From Pseudoalteromonas sp. (lineage in GTDB: Bacteria > Pseudomonadota > Gammaproteobacteria > Enterobacterales > Alteromonadaceae): a stretch of 64,000 nt of DNA. This document shows positions 17,440 through 26,771 of the stretch, in pieces. Positions within the stretch are counted from its first letter, which is position 1. Every line of letters starts with the position of its first letter. The translations under genes were made by a program, and so were the position numbers. The notes beneath the pieces are model-generated. The model worked only from the letters and a program-made list of their open reading frames with translations, was not told the DNA's origin and did not search any database. The stretch covers positions 1,054,001-1,118,000 of the forward strand of contig NZ_JAGYIU010000001.1 in assembly GCF_018402495.1 (NCBI RefSeq), written 5' to 3'.

Positions 17440-17703
17440 TTAGGTTAATTGTTCTAATTCGGTAATTAACATTAATGCCTGTTCATTAGTCGTTCCGCAT
17501 ACATCTAAAGTAGCGCTAAAGTCACTGCACACTTTAGGGCGCGACGGTTTACCAAATAACTTACATAAATTACGTTCATCGAGCTGAACACAGCGTTCTC
17601 CGGCCTTTTTACCGTTTGGCATACCTGGTATTGGTGAGCTAATACTTGGCGCAATACAACATGCTCCACAGCCTAAACGGCACGCCATTGATTGTATTTT
17701 CAT
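17440..17703 (-). CDS. YkgJ family cysteine cluster protein
   Basis: This 87-residue protein is rich in cysteines arranged as CRLGCGACC near the start, RCVQLD and LCKLFGKPSRPKVCSDF in the middle. This is the pattern of YkgJ-type small proteins thought to bind Zn or an Fe-S cluster; their role is not established. I start it at the ATG at 17703, which has GAGG five nt upstream, not at the upstream ATG that would add eight residues. Confidence 0.85.
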   Translation of the reverse strand: MKIQSMACRLGCGACCIAPSISSPIPGMPNGKKAGERCVQLDERNLCKLFGKPSRPKVCSDFSATLDVCGTTNEQALMLITELEQLT

Positions 17704-17874
17704 TCTAACCTCAGTAATAAATTTCAATTATAGTGCTGCTACTTTGCATATAAATAGCGCGTTTTGAGCTAGTTGTAACCGCACTTTGCAATGACTTGTT
17801 ACATCTTCAAACACACTGTAAACACTTTATTGCTTATTATTAGCCCATCAGCATAATTTATGAAGGAATGCCCT

Positions 17875-19050
17875 GTGGCGACTAAAAAGCAAATAATACT
17901 TCCGATCGCGGTCCTTATTGGTGGCATCACTCTCGCAGCTGGCTTTTCTACACTAAAAAAGCCGCCAGAAGAAAAGCCACCGCAAGATACTCGCCCTTTG
18001 GTTGCAACTCAACCTATAAACCTTGATGCAATGACCCTAGATGTTAAATCGTACGGTATTGTACAACCAAAAGAGCGCACTGAACTGATTGCTCAGGTAA
18101 GTGGCCAAGTTATTTCTGTTGCAGAACACTTTGTTGAAGGTGCCTTTGTAAAGCAAGGGGATATTTTAGCACGAATTGATCCAAATGATTACGACGCTGA
18201 TTTAATTGAAGCCGAGGCAGGCCTTGCTCAAGCAAGCTCAGCACTTGAAATTGAACGTGCACAAGCGCATGTTGCTAAAGCCGAATGGGAACGCATTAAA
18301 GCAGACTCAAGCGATATTACTGCGTCTGCGCTTTATTTACGTAAACCACAATTAGCAGAGAAAATGGCGCGTTATCGCTCAGCACAAGCCAGCGTAAAAC
18401 GTGCCAAACGTAATTTAGAGCGCACTTATATTAAAGCCCCTTATGATGCGATTATAAACGCGCGTAGCATTAGTTTAGGCTCGGTAGTAAACCCGGGCAA
18501 TAGCTTTGGCTCGCTAAGTTCAACTGAGGTCGCTGAGGTACGCTTACCTGTTGCCGATAAAGAGCTGCAATACCTTAATAATAGTGGTATCGGTGCAACA
18601 GTTGAGCTTAATGGACAATACGCAGGAAAAGAAACCACATGGCAGGCTAAGGTCGTTCGCAGTGAAGGGGTGATTGATCAAAAAAGCCGAATGAGCTATT
18701 TAGTGGCGCAATTGCTAACCCCCTATGCTGATAAAGCCCAGCCACTTCGTTTTGGTGCGTATGTTAACGCCAGCATAGAAGGCCGCACAATTAATAATGC
18801 CATCGTCGTGCCGCACCATTTAGTAAAGGAAAATAAAATTGCGATATTAAACGACGATTTAACCCTGTCATTTAAAACTCTCAATATTATTCGCAAACAA
18901 AATGGCATGGTCATCGCTGATCAAGGTTTAGCACAAGGGGAGCAATTAATTACCTCAGCCCTTGAATACCCAACCGAAGGCATGGCGGTAAAAATTGAAG
19001 ACACAGTGACAATGCCAGATGTTACTCAACTTGCACTTAAAGGAGAGTAA
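17875..19050 (+). CDS. RND efflux periplasmic adaptor (membrane fusion protein)
   Basis: About 391 residues. A single N-terminal membrane anchor (IILPIAVLIGGITLAAGF) is followed by the adaptor core: a lipoyl half near residues 60-100 (AQVSGQVISV, VKQGDILARID), an alpha hairpin (about 110-190), the second lipoyl half (ERTYIKAPYDAIINAR) and a beta barrel. It links the inner-membrane RND pump encoded four bases downstream to an outer-membrane channel. I prefer the GTG at 17875, seven nt after AAGGA, over the ATG five codons upstream, whose own codons contain that ribosome binding site. Confidence 0.88.
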   Translation: MATKKQIILPIAVLIGGITLAAGFSTLKKPPEEKPPQDTRPLVATQPINLDAMTLDVKSYGIVQPKERTELIAQVSGQVISVAEHFVEGAFVKQGDILARIDPNDYDADLIEAEAGLAQASSALEIERAQAHVAKAEWERIKADSSDITASALYLRKPQLAEKMARYRSAQASVKRAKRNLERTYIKAPYDAIINARSISLGSVVNPGNSFGSLSSTEVAEVRLPVADKELQYLNNSGIGATVELNGQYAGKETTWQAKVVRSEGVIDQKSRMSYLVAQLLTPYADKAQPLRFGAYVNASIEGRTINNAIVVPHHLVKENKIAILNDDLTLSFKTLNIIRKQNGMVIADQGLAQGEQLITSALEYPTEGMAVKIEDTVTMPDVTQLALKGE

Positions 19051-19053
19051 ACG

Positions 19054-22000
19054 ATGACTATGACTGAAGAAAAAGGATTAATTGCCTGGTTCGCGCGCAA
19101 CCCAGTTGCCGCTAACCTGATCATGGTTTTTATATTGATTGGTGGATTACTAACCGCTCTAACAATTCGTAAACAAGCGTTCCCCCAATTTGAAAGTAAC
19201 TGGGTAAGTATTCAAGCTATATACCCTGGCGCCGCGCCACAAGAGGTGGAAGAAGGTATTACGATAAAAATTGAAGAAAACCTTGAAGGCACTGAAGGTA
19301 TAAAGCGCTTAATCACTTATTCTAATAGAGGCTATGCACAAGCTTGGATTGAGATTGAAGAAAAGTATGACGCTAAAGAAGCGCTAGATGAAATAAAAAC
19401 TCAGGTAGATTCAATTAATACGTTTCCTGCTGGTATGGAGCGCCCTGTTGTTCAGCGTGACAAGTTTCAACAGGAAGTAATGATACTCGCGCTTTATGGT
19501 GATATGAGTTATTACCAATTAAAAGAGCTTGGCAATGATATTAAGGATGAATTACAAAACCTTCCTCACGTAAACCTTGTTGATTTTTACAGTGGCTTAG
19601 ACTACGAAATTGGCATTGAAATTAGCCCTGATAAACTTCGCGAATACGGACTCACGTTTAGAGATGTATCTAATGCGGTACAAAGCTTTTCTACTAATAT
19701 GTCGGCGGGGCAAATTCGCTCTGACACTGGCTACATCTCGATGCGTGTCGAAAAGCAAGCTTATCGTGGCGGCGAATTTGAAAAGTTACCGCTCATTACA
19801 TTACCAGACGGTGCTCAAATTAAATTAGGCGATGTAGCCACTATTAATGATGGCTTTGAAGAGGGCCTACTTTACTCTAAATACAATGGTAAAAATTCAT
19901 TAACGTTTGAAGTTGATGCCTCAAAAGATCAAGACATTACCGTTGTCGCTAAAGTTCTTAAAAAATACCTAGCCGACAAAGCCGATCAACTTCCTGCAGG
20001 CGTTAAGCTCTCACCCATCGTTGATTTAACCTACTACCTTGAAGGCCGACTCGACATGATGCTCGACAATATGGTGTGGGGTGGTATTTTAGTTATGCTG
20101 GTATTAGCGCTGTTTTTACCGCTACGTTTAGCGTTTTGGGTAATGATGGGCCTACCAGTGTCTTTCTTAGGGGCATTCTTATTTATGCCTATCGGCTTTT
20201 TAGACATTACTATTAATATGGTGTCTTTGTTTGCCTTTATTATTGTTCTGGGGATTGTGGTTGATGATGCCATTGTTGTAGGTGAGTCGGCCAGTGCTGA
20301 AATTGAAAAACATGGGCACTCACTTAACAACGTTATTCGTGGTGTAAAACGTGTGGCCATGCCAGCAACCTTTGGTGTACTAACCACTATTGCCGCATTT
20401 TTACCTCAAGCAATGGCTTCAGGCCCAAGCGCTGCGTTTTCAAAAGCCATTGGCGTAGTGATTATTTTATGCTTAATTTTTTCACTGATTGAATCAAAAC
20501 TAATTTTACCTGCACACATTGCAGCAATGAACCCGCGTAAGCCTAATCCTAAAAATCCATTACACAAATTACGTAATGTTGTTGATAGTGGCTTAAAGCA
20601 TTTTGTTGAACATTATTACACTCCTTTTATCGGCCGTTGTATCCATTATCGCTATACCGTGATTATTGGCTTTTTATGTATTTTAATCGTCAGTGCAGGA
20701 CTCTTTACCGGTGGTATGGTTAAATTTGTACCGAACCCTAAAATTCCGCATGATTTTCCGCGTATATCGCTAGAAATGAACCTTGCCTCTTCTGAGCAAG
20801 CAACGCTTGAAACAGCGCGTAAAATAGAAAATGTATTACTGAGCGTCGACAAAGAACTAGAGCTGCAGTATGGCCAATCTATGATCCGTGATTTGTCTGT
20901 TAGTCTGCGTGGTCGTACTAATGCGAGTATCATGGCCATTTTAGTAGAGCCTCATTTGCGCCCAATTGATACCTTTGAGCTAAGCACTTTGTGGCGTGAA
21001 AAAATGCCGCCGCTACCGGGGCTTAAAACACTCACTATTCAAGATAGTATTTTTGGCGGTGGTCGTGATGATGGCGACGTTAGCTTTAGACTCGAAGGAA
21101 AAAATGCCGACGAACTAAAAGCAGTGTCTAGCAAACTAAAAGCTAAGTTACAAAGTATGGAAGGCGTGGGGGATGTAAATGACTCATTACAAAGTGCCAC
21201 AGACGAAGTACAACTTGATTTAAAACCACTTGCTTACAGTATGGGCTTAACCCTAGCTGATGTGGCCTCTCAAGTTAGTTTTAGTTATTACGGCCTTGAA
21301 GCACAGCGTATTTTACGTGAAGGTGAAGAAATCAAAGTAATGATTCGCTACCCTCAAAGCGAGCGTAACTCTATTAGTAACATTCAAGATACGCGTATTA
21401 TCACCCCTTCGGGCGCTGAAGTTTCTTTGAGTGAAATAGCTATAGTCAAGCTGGTTGACGGCGTAAGCAGTATCAGGCGTGAAAACTCAAACCGTACTGT
21501 TAATGTATGGGCTGCGGTCAATAGCGACCAAGTAGAGCCATTTGCCATTGCACAAGAAATTCGTGATGTTTACTTACCAGCACTCCTTAAAAACTACCCA
21601 GGGGTACAAAGTAATGTTGCTGGGCGTATTCAAGAAGAGATGGAAAGTGCTAATGAACAACTACGTGATTTTGCAATCTCATTAATGATTATTTTTGCGC
21701 TACTGGCCATTCCACTTCGCTCATACTCTCAGCCTTTGATCATTATGTCAGTGATCCCATTTGGTGTTGTAGGTGCCATGTTTGGTCATATGGCTTTAGG
21801 TATGACAATGAGCGGATTATCAATGTTCGGCATTATCGCTGTAGCCGGTATAGTAGTTAACGACTCTCTTGTTATGGTGGATTTTGTAAATAAAGCCCGT
21901 GCAGAAGGTGTGGCAATAAAAGAGGCGGTAATGCAAGCCGGAGCGCGTCGTTTTAGAGCCGTATTACTAACCTCAGTCACTACGTTTATAGGGGTCATGC

Positions 22001-22206
22001 CAATTATTATGGAAACCAGCTTACAGGCAAAAATTGTTATACCTATGGCGGTATCGCTCGCTTTTGGTGTGCTGTTTGCCACGGTAATAACGCTTATTCT
22101 TATACCATGTCAGTATGTTGCGCTTGAAGATGCGAAACGCCTGATCCGCAAATGGCGTGGTAAAAATGCGATTGTCGATGGCCAACCAGCAACGACCAAT
22201 AGTTAA
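19054..22206 (+). CDS. RND efflux transporter permease
   Basis: A 1050-residue inner-membrane proton-driven exporter with two repeats of six membrane helices and two large periplasmic loops. TM1 begins at FARNPVAANLIMVFILIGG. The first-half motif IVLGIVVDDAIVVGESASA lies near residue 393 and holds the Asp pair of the proton relay. The second-half counterpart GIIAVAGIVVNDSLVMVDF is near 925. The porter-loop start PGAAPQEVEEGI is typical of the AcrB/MexB superfamily. It forms an operon with the adaptor upstream; no TolC-like channel or regulator is adjacent. The substrate is unknown. GGAGAG precedes the start. Confidence 0.9.
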   Translation: MTMTEEKGLIAWFARNPVAANLIMVFILIGGLLTALTIRKQAFPQFESNWVSIQAIYPGAAPQEVEEGITIKIEENLEGTEGIKRLITYSNRGYAQAWIEIEEKYDAKEALDEIKTQVDSINTFPAGMERPVVQRDKFQQEVMILALYGDMSYYQLKELGNDIKDELQNLPHVNLVDFYSGLDYEIGIEISPDKLREYGLTFRDVSNAVQSFSTNMSAGQIRSDTGYISMRVEKQAYRGGEFEKLPLITLPDGAQIKLGDVATINDGFEEGLLYSKYNGKNSLTFEVDASKDQDITVVAKVLKKYLADKADQLPAGVKLSPIVDLTYYLEGRLDMMLDNMVWGGILVMLVLALFLPLRLAFWVMMGLPVSFLGAFLFMPIGFLDITINMVSLFAFIIVLGIVVDDAIVVGESASAEIEKHGHSLNNVIRGVKRVAMPATFGVLTTIAAFLPQAMASGPSAAFSKAIGVVIILCLIFSLIESKLILPAHIAAMNPRKPNPKNPLHKLRNVVDSGLKHFVEHYYTPFIGRCIHYRYTVIIGFLCILIVSAGLFTGGMVKFVPNPKIPHDFPRISLEMNLASSEQATLETARKIENVLLSVDKELELQYGQSMIRDLSVSLRGRTNASIMAILVEPHLRPIDTFELSTLWREKMPPLPGLKTLTIQDSIFGGGRDDGDVSFRLEGKNADELKAVSSKLKAKLQSMEGVGDVNDSLQSATDEVQLDLKPLAYSMGLTLADVASQVSFSYYGLEAQRILREGEEIKVMIRYPQSERNSISNIQDTRIITPSGAEVSLSEIAIVKLVDGVSSIRRENSNRTVNVWAAVNSDQVEPFAIAQEIRDVYLPALLKNYPGVQSNVAGRIQEEMESANEQLRDFAISLMIIFALLAIPLRSYSQPLIIMSVIPFGVVGAMFGHMALGMTMSGLSMFGIIAVAGIVVNDSLVMVDFVNKARAEGVAIKEAVMQAGARRFRAVLLTSVTTFIGVMPIIMETSLQAKIVIPMAVSLAFGVLFATVITLILIPCQYVALEDAKRLIRKWRGKNAIVDGQPATTNS

Positions 22207-22225
22207 TTCAGTAAAATCCCAACCA

Positions 22226-22260
22226 AAAAAGCTCGGCATAATTATGCCGAGCTTTTTATT
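22226..22260 (+). terminator. Terminator after the RND operon
   Basis: A perfect palindrome, arms AAAAAGCTCGGCATA and TATGCCGAGCTTTTT around AT, followed by ATTTAT. Confidence 0.88.
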
Positions 22261-22335
22261 TATAAATTAAACTGCTCGTTTTTTATGCCTTTTACGTTAT
22301 GGTATTAAATAATCATAATAAAATAAGGCACAACT

Positions 22336-23226
22336 ATGACCTCCCCTCAGTCTGAACACATTCTTCAAGAAGCATTTGATTGGTATGACGAATACGCTCA
22401 TGGGTTAATTGATAGACGCACGTTTATGAAAAAGCTCGGCGGCTTGGCCACATTGGGCTTTTCAATGACGGTGCTTACAGGTGCATTATTACCTAATTAC
22501 GCTCAAGCTGAGCAGGTCTCATTTAACGACGATGACATAAAAGCCACTTACCAAGAATTTGATTCGCCTGATGGCCATGCTTCGGGCAAAGGCTATTTAG
22601 TGGTTCCAAAAAATACACAAGGCAATCTACCTGTTGTATTAGTAATTCACGAGAATCGCGGCTTAAATCCGTATGTAAAAGATGTTGCAAGGCGACTGGC
22701 TAAAGCCGGCTTTATCGCTTTTGCACCCGATGCGTTACACCCTCTGGGTGGTTACCCTGGCAACGACGATGAAGGTCGTGCCATGCAGCGCACAATGGAT
22801 CGCGCTAAAATACAAAATGATTTTGTTGCCGCCGCGCATTTTTTGAAAGCGCATCCAAATAGTAATGGTAAATTAGGTGCCGTTGGTTTTTGTTTTGGTG
22901 GCTATATTGTTAACTATTTAGCTGCCGTAGACAGTAATTTATTGACTGCGGGCGTGCCCTTTTATGGTACACCTGCAAGTGAAAGCTTACATAAAAACAT
23001 TAAAGCGCCATTAATGATTCAGTTAGCTGAGCTTGATAAACGCGTTAACGCCACATGGCCTGAGTATGAGCAGAGCTTAAAATCAAACAATGTTGATTAC
23101 ACTATGCACATGTACGAAGGCGCAAATCATGGTTTTCATAACGATTCGACTGGCCGCTACGATGAAAAAAATGCCGAACTTGCATGGCAGCGTACATTAG
23201 CGTTTTTTAATAACCACTTAAGTTAA
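22336..23226 (+). CDS. Exported dienelactone hydrolase family protein (YghX-like)
   Basis: This 296-residue alpha/beta hydrolase carries a probable Tat signal, DRRTFMKKLGGLATLGF, followed by a hydrophobic stretch ending YAQA (about residue 58), so it is likely periplasmic. The catalytic triad of dienelactone hydrolases is visible: nucleophilic Cys in VGFCFGGY near residue 182, Asp in AELDKRVN near 230, and His in GANHGFHND near 264. VIHENRGLNPYV supplies the oxyanion region. These enzymes cleave lactones or esters; the natural substrate is unknown. It is monocistronic after the RND terminator. Confidence 0.87.
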   Translation: MTSPQSEHILQEAFDWYDEYAHGLIDRRTFMKKLGGLATLGFSMTVLTGALLPNYAQAEQVSFNDDDIKATYQEFDSPDGHASGKGYLVVPKNTQGNLPVVLVIHENRGLNPYVKDVARRLAKAGFIAFAPDALHPLGGYPGNDDEGRAMQRTMDRAKIQNDFVAAAHFLKAHPNSNGKLGAVGFCFGGYIVNYLAAVDSNLLTAGVPFYGTPASESLHKNIKAPLMIQLAELDKRVNATWPEYEQSLKSNNVDYTMHMYEGANHGFHNDSTGRYDEKNAELAWQRTLAFFNNHLS

Positions 23227-23246
23227 CATTACTAAGCGTGTATTTG

Positions 23247-24188
23247 TTACTCGTTAATTAATACACGTTTATCAACAATTCCCTCTTTTACTAGCTGGTT
23301 CAATAAGTGAGCGGTTTTTCCTCTGCACACATCGCGTAGTAGCCGTACAGCGGGAGTAATTGATTGCCTGCTTGGGCAAATAAGCCACAGCTCCCCTTGA
23401 GTGTGCTGATAGTTAGGCATCACAGTAACGACCCTTTTATTTAATAAGTCATCGGCAATATCTAACGCCGATTTAACCGCTAAACCTTTACCTGCCAAAC
23501 ACCAACGCCTGACTAAATCGCCATCGTTTGAGGCACGTCTGCCCTGCATTTTTACTTTGTATTTTTTTTGGCCATCGGTAAACTCCCATACATTATTGAT
23601 AATATCTTGCAGCTGATAAAATAACCCTTGATGCTGCGCTAAATCATCAGGGTGCTCTGGCTCACCATATTTAGCTAAATAGGTAGGTGTAGCACAGAGT
23701 AGTCGCGGTACGTTGCAAATTTTAAATCCATAAACACTACTATCACTTGGGGAGCCATAACGCAGTGCAATATCAACCGAATCACGAAAAAAATCGATAT
23801 TGCTATCGCTAATGTGCGTACGCAAACTCACACTTGGGTACCTATCCATAATGCCATCAATCCAAGGGATCACTAAGTTACGCCCTAAATCAGATGAAGT
23901 AGCTACCCGCAATTCGCCCTCAATAGCATCATGTTCCCCTTTGAGATTTTGCCTTGCCGTTTCAAGTACAGCCAGCGCTTGTTCGCATTGGGGTATGTAT
24001 CGCTCCCCTGCACTAGATAAACGCAAATGGCGAGTTGTTCTAATAAATAATTCACAGCCAAGGGCTGATTCTACGCGCTTAATAGCAGCACTGGCGGTTG
24101 CTGTACGCATATCTAACTTGGCAGCAGCCAGCGTAATGCTTCGACACTCAGCTACTTTTAAAATCAGTTTTAAGTCATCAACCTGCAT
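23247..24188 (-). CDS. LysR family transcriptional regulator
   Basis: About 313 residues. The N-terminal winged helix-turn-helix is MQVDDLKLILKVAECRSITL, then AAAKLDMRTATASAAIKRVE. A LysR substrate domain from about residue 90 follows. I use the ATG at 24188, which gives the standard LysR beginning, although an in-frame TTG 10 codons upstream is possible; neither has a strong ribosome binding site. It is divergent from the nitroreductase gene, with about 130 bp between them, the usual arrangement for a LysR protein controlling its neighbour. The effector is unknown. Confidence 0.88.
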   Translation of the reverse strand: MQVDDLKLILKVAECRSITLAAAKLDMRTATASAAIKRVESALGCELFIRTTRHLRLSSAGERYIPQCEQALAVLETARQNLKGEHDAIEGELRVATSSDLGRNLVIPWIDGIMDRYPSVSLRTHISDSNIDFFRDSVDIALRYGSPSDSSVYGFKICNVPRLLCATPTYLAKYGEPEHPDDLAQHQGLFYQLQDIINNVWEFTDGQKKYKVKMQGRRASNDGDLVRRWCLAGKGLAVKSALDIADDLLNKRVVTVMPNYQHTQGELWLICPSRQSITPAVRLLRDVCRGKTAHLLNQLVKEGIVDKRVLINE

Positions 24189-24314
24189 ATTATCTATTTT
24201 TATTTGATAATGATTCAATAATTATGATGTTTATTTTAAATAAAGCAAATTGTATTATGCTGCTCATACACTTAATGAACCCTATTTATCAGCTTTTTTT
24301 ATTATGGAGAGACT

Positions 24315-24971
24315 ATGATTCACCCTATTATTCGCGATCTTCAAAGCCGCCACACCGCTAAACGTTATGATGCTACAAAGCGCATTTCTCAAGACGATTT
24401 AGCAGTATTGTATGATGCTATGCGTCTTTCTCCTTCGTCAATTAATTCACAGCCTTGGAAATTTATTGTGATTGAATCAGACGCCGCAAAAGAGCGTATG
24501 CATAGTACCTTTACTAATAAGTTTCAATTTAATCAGCCACACATTAAAGCGGCATCGCACATTATTTTATTTGCTCATAATCCGCAATATACCCGTGAAA
24601 ACTATGGCCAAGTAATTGATGCTGATATAAAAAATGGCCGAACTAAAAAAGAAAACCGCGAGCAAGCTTTTGGCGCTTTTGCGTTTGTTGATTTAAATAC
24701 CGATGAGCAAGGTAATAATGCCGCGTGGACCAAAGCACAAACCTACATTGCTTTAGGCAATACTATGCATGCAGCAGCACGCTTAGGGATTGATACCACG
24801 CCGATGGAAGGCGTTGATGCACAGCTGATTGGTGAAGAGTTTGCAAGCGAATTAGACGGCTACATCTGTGATGTTGCACTTGCGCTGGGTTACCATGATG
24901 CAGAAGAAGACTACAATGCTAAGTTACCAAAGTCACGTTTAAGCAAAGAACAAGTAATTCAGGTTTTATAA
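24315..24971 (+). CDS. NfsB-like nitroreductase family NAD(P)H oxidoreductase
   Basis: The 218-residue flavoprotein has the FMN-binding start SRHTAKRYD near residue 11, SPSSINSQPWKFIVIES near residue 37 and the C-terminal GYHDAEEDYNAKLPKSRL segment. Length and pattern match oxygen-insensitive NfsB-type enzymes, homodimers that reduce nitroaromatics and quinones with NAD(P)H. GGAG lies upstream of the ATG. It is probably regulated by the divergent LysR gene, which is inference from position. Confidence 0.88.
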   Translation: MIHPIIRDLQSRHTAKRYDATKRISQDDLAVLYDAMRLSPSSINSQPWKFIVIESDAAKERMHSTFTNKFQFNQPHIKAASHIILFAHNPQYTRENYGQVIDADIKNGRTKKENREQAFGAFAFVDLNTDEQGNNAAWTKAQTYIALGNTMHAAARLGIDTTPMEGVDAQLIGEEFASELDGYICDVALALGYHDAEEDYNAKLPKSRLSKEQVIQVL

Positions 24972-24975
24972 GTTA

Positions 24976-25015
24976 AAGCTGCTCACTTTAAATTGTTAGT
25001 GAGCAGCTTACTTTA
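24976..25015. terminator. Bidirectional terminator, nitroreductase / S66 peptidase
   Basis: 12-bp stem AAGCTGCTCACT/AGTGAGCAGCTT with a 10-nt loop, then ACTTTATT, between convergent genes. Confidence 0.75.
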
Positions 25016-26074
25016 TTAGGCTAGTTTTGTGACCACAGACGCACTAATAACTTTGCCTTGCTCAACATCTGCGGTAACAGTGCATAAAGCTCCATTGATT
25101 AAATTTAAATTAGGAGGGATGTGACCAATATCGGCATCAATGATCACCGGAAATAAACACCCGCCAAAAGCGGCATTTAAGCCTTGGCGATAATCAAACC
25201 CCGGATCTTGCCCCTGTAAGGTTACATGGCGGCCAATAATCACCCCGTTTATATCATCAAACATACCGGCTAATTTGAGTGACAATAAAAACCGTGCAAC
25301 CGTCGCAGGCGTGAGCTCTGCGCTTTCTAAATAAAGCACGATACCTTGCGAGGCATTATGCTTTTTAAACTCATGCAGTGCTAAAAAAGGCGAATCAAGC
25401 AACAGCCCAACCGTATCAAGACATCCACCAAACAATCGCCCTGACATTTCGATACTGCGTTTATCGGTGTAATTTAAACATTGCCACTGGGTTGGCGCGC
25501 TGTGATCAAATAATACGTTTGGGTTTTGTGCATAATCAGGCTTGCTATGTTGATGGTAAGTCGAGGGTGCTTGCTCAAACTCACTATTAGCCTCATAGCT
25601 TAGACTTTCAAAAATTTGTAAACAATACGGATCTTTTTCATCGGGGTGTAACTGAATTAAATTGGCGCTATGCAGTGTTGCCCAATTACATTTTGCTGTC
25701 AGTGCGCAGGCAATCGTACTGACATCTGAATAACCCACCAACCATTTAGGTTTAGCGTTTTTAATTGCGCCAAAATCAAGTAACGGCAATATTTCCATTG
25801 CCAGCTCTCCGCCCATTGGCGGCATAATCGCATCTATTTTATCATCTAATAAAAAGTCCATTAATTGCTTGGCATGCTGCTTAGCAGTATGTTGAGCTCG
25901 CGGCTCGTTTTGACGTAAAAACTCCCCCTCAACAACCTCATAACCTCGATGTTTTAAGCCATTAATGACGATGTCTAACCGTGGGTGATATTTTGATTTG
26001 ATCCCCGCTGATAAAGAACACACAGCGATTTTAGATCCCACTTTTAAAGGTGCTGGATACAGTATATTTGCCAT
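25016..26074 (-). CDS. S66 family peptidase (LD-carboxypeptidase / MccF-like)
   Basis: This 352-residue protein has the S66 fold: IAVCSLSAGIKSKYHPRLD at the start, DAIMPPMGGELAMEILPLLD near residue 91, VGYSDVSTI with the nucleophilic Ser near residue 122, a catalytic Glu candidate in LYLESAELTPATVARFL near 250, and a His in VIGRHVTLQGQD near 283. Members either trim L,D-bonds in peptidoglycan recycling or, like MccF, cleave microcin C-type adenylates and give self-immunity. The MccF-type length and the YSDVST motif do not settle which. It has no signal peptide, so it is cytosolic. AAGGA precedes the ATG. Confidence 0.87.
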   Translation of the reverse strand: MANILYPAPLKVGSKIAVCSLSAGIKSKYHPRLDIVINGLKHRGYEVVEGEFLRQNEPRAQHTAKQHAKQLMDFLLDDKIDAIMPPMGGELAMEILPLLDFGAIKNAKPKWLVGYSDVSTIACALTAKCNWATLHSANLIQLHPDEKDPYCLQIFESLSYEANSEFEQAPSTYHQHSKPDYAQNPNVLFDHSAPTQWQCLNYTDKRSIEMSGRLFGGCLDTVGLLLDSPFLALHEFKKHNASQGIVLYLESAELTPATVARFLLSLKLAGMFDDINGVIIGRHVTLQGQDPGFDYRQGLNAAFGGCLFPVIIDADIGHIPPNLNLINGALCTVTADVEQGKVISASVVTKLA

Positions 26075-26182
26075 ATTATTTCCTTATTGAAGAATAGGTT
26101 ACTACCATAACAACATAGCCTACATTTACAAACAATGAATAATAATTGACCGGTATCTAAACCAAATATAAAAGCCGAGCAT

Positions 26183-26219
26183 AAAAAAACCAGTGCTTAT
26201 TGCTAAACACTGGTTTTTA
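26183..26219 (-). terminator. Terminator of the carAB-greA transcript
   Basis: On the minus strand, stem AAAAACCAGTG/CACTGGTTTTT with a 12-nt loop and a run of seven T, 26 bp past the greA stop. Confidence 0.85.
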
Positions 26220-26244
26220 TAAAACGTTAAAGTGAGTTAACTAA

Positions 26245-26721
26245 TTAAATATACTCAACCTCAATGATTTCGTACTCTACATCACCTTTTGGCGTTTTGA
26301 TAATCACAGCGTCATCCGCTTGTTTACCAATTAAGCCGCGAGCAATTGGTGAATTAACAGAGATTAAATTATTTTTAATATCGGCTTCATCATCGCCAAC
26401 AATCTGATATTTAACTTCAGCGTCGGTTTCAACATTAACGATGGTTACTGTAGTACCAAAAATCACTCGGCCTGTATTAGGCATCTTTGTTACGTCAATC
26501 ATCTGCATGTTTGAAAGTTTTGCTTCAATTTCTTGAATACGGCCTTCACAAAAACCCTGTTGCTCACGCGCAGCGTGATACTCAGCATTTTCTTTTAAGT
26601 CACCGTGTTCACGTGCATCAGCAATATCAGATACAATTTTTGGACGGGTAACAGTTTTTAATTCGTTAAGTTCATCGCGCAATAATTTTGCGCCACGAAC
26701 TGTCATTGGAATTGATTGCAT
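26245..26721 (-). CDS. greA: Transcription elongation factor GreA
   Basis: This 158-residue factor binds the secondary channel of RNA polymerase and stimulates cleavage of backtracked RNA. The N-terminal coiled coil includes [16 protein letters not shown] and [20 protein letters not shown], whose acidic tip holds the catalytic Asp/Glu. The C-terminal FKBP-like domain ends [19 protein letters not shown] start at the ATG at 26721 ([11 protein letters not shown], the family start); the upstream TTG would add seven residues. It lies 50 bp after carB, with a perfect inverted repeat between them. Confidence 0.95.
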   Translation of the reverse strand: MQSIPMTVRGAKLLRDELNELKTVTRPKIVSDIADAREHGDLKENAEYHAAREQQGFCEGRIQEIEAKLSNMQMIDVTKMPNTGRVIFGTTVTIVNVETDAEVKYQIVGDDEADIKNNLISVNSPIARGLIGKQADDAVIIKTPKGDVEYEIIEVEYI

Positions 26722-26738
26722 ACTTTTCTCACTTAATC

Positions 26739-26762
26739 CCAAGGCCGTGGTTACGGCCTTGG
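26739..26762 (-). other. Perfect inverted repeat between carB and greA
   Basis: CCAAGGCCGT / ACGGCCTTGG, a 10-bp GC-rich stem with a 4-nt loop and no T-run on either strand. It could be an RNA processing or stability hairpin or a partial attenuator between carB and greA; as it stands it is not a canonical terminator. Confidence 0.6.
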
Positions 26763-26771
26763 CACATTTCC

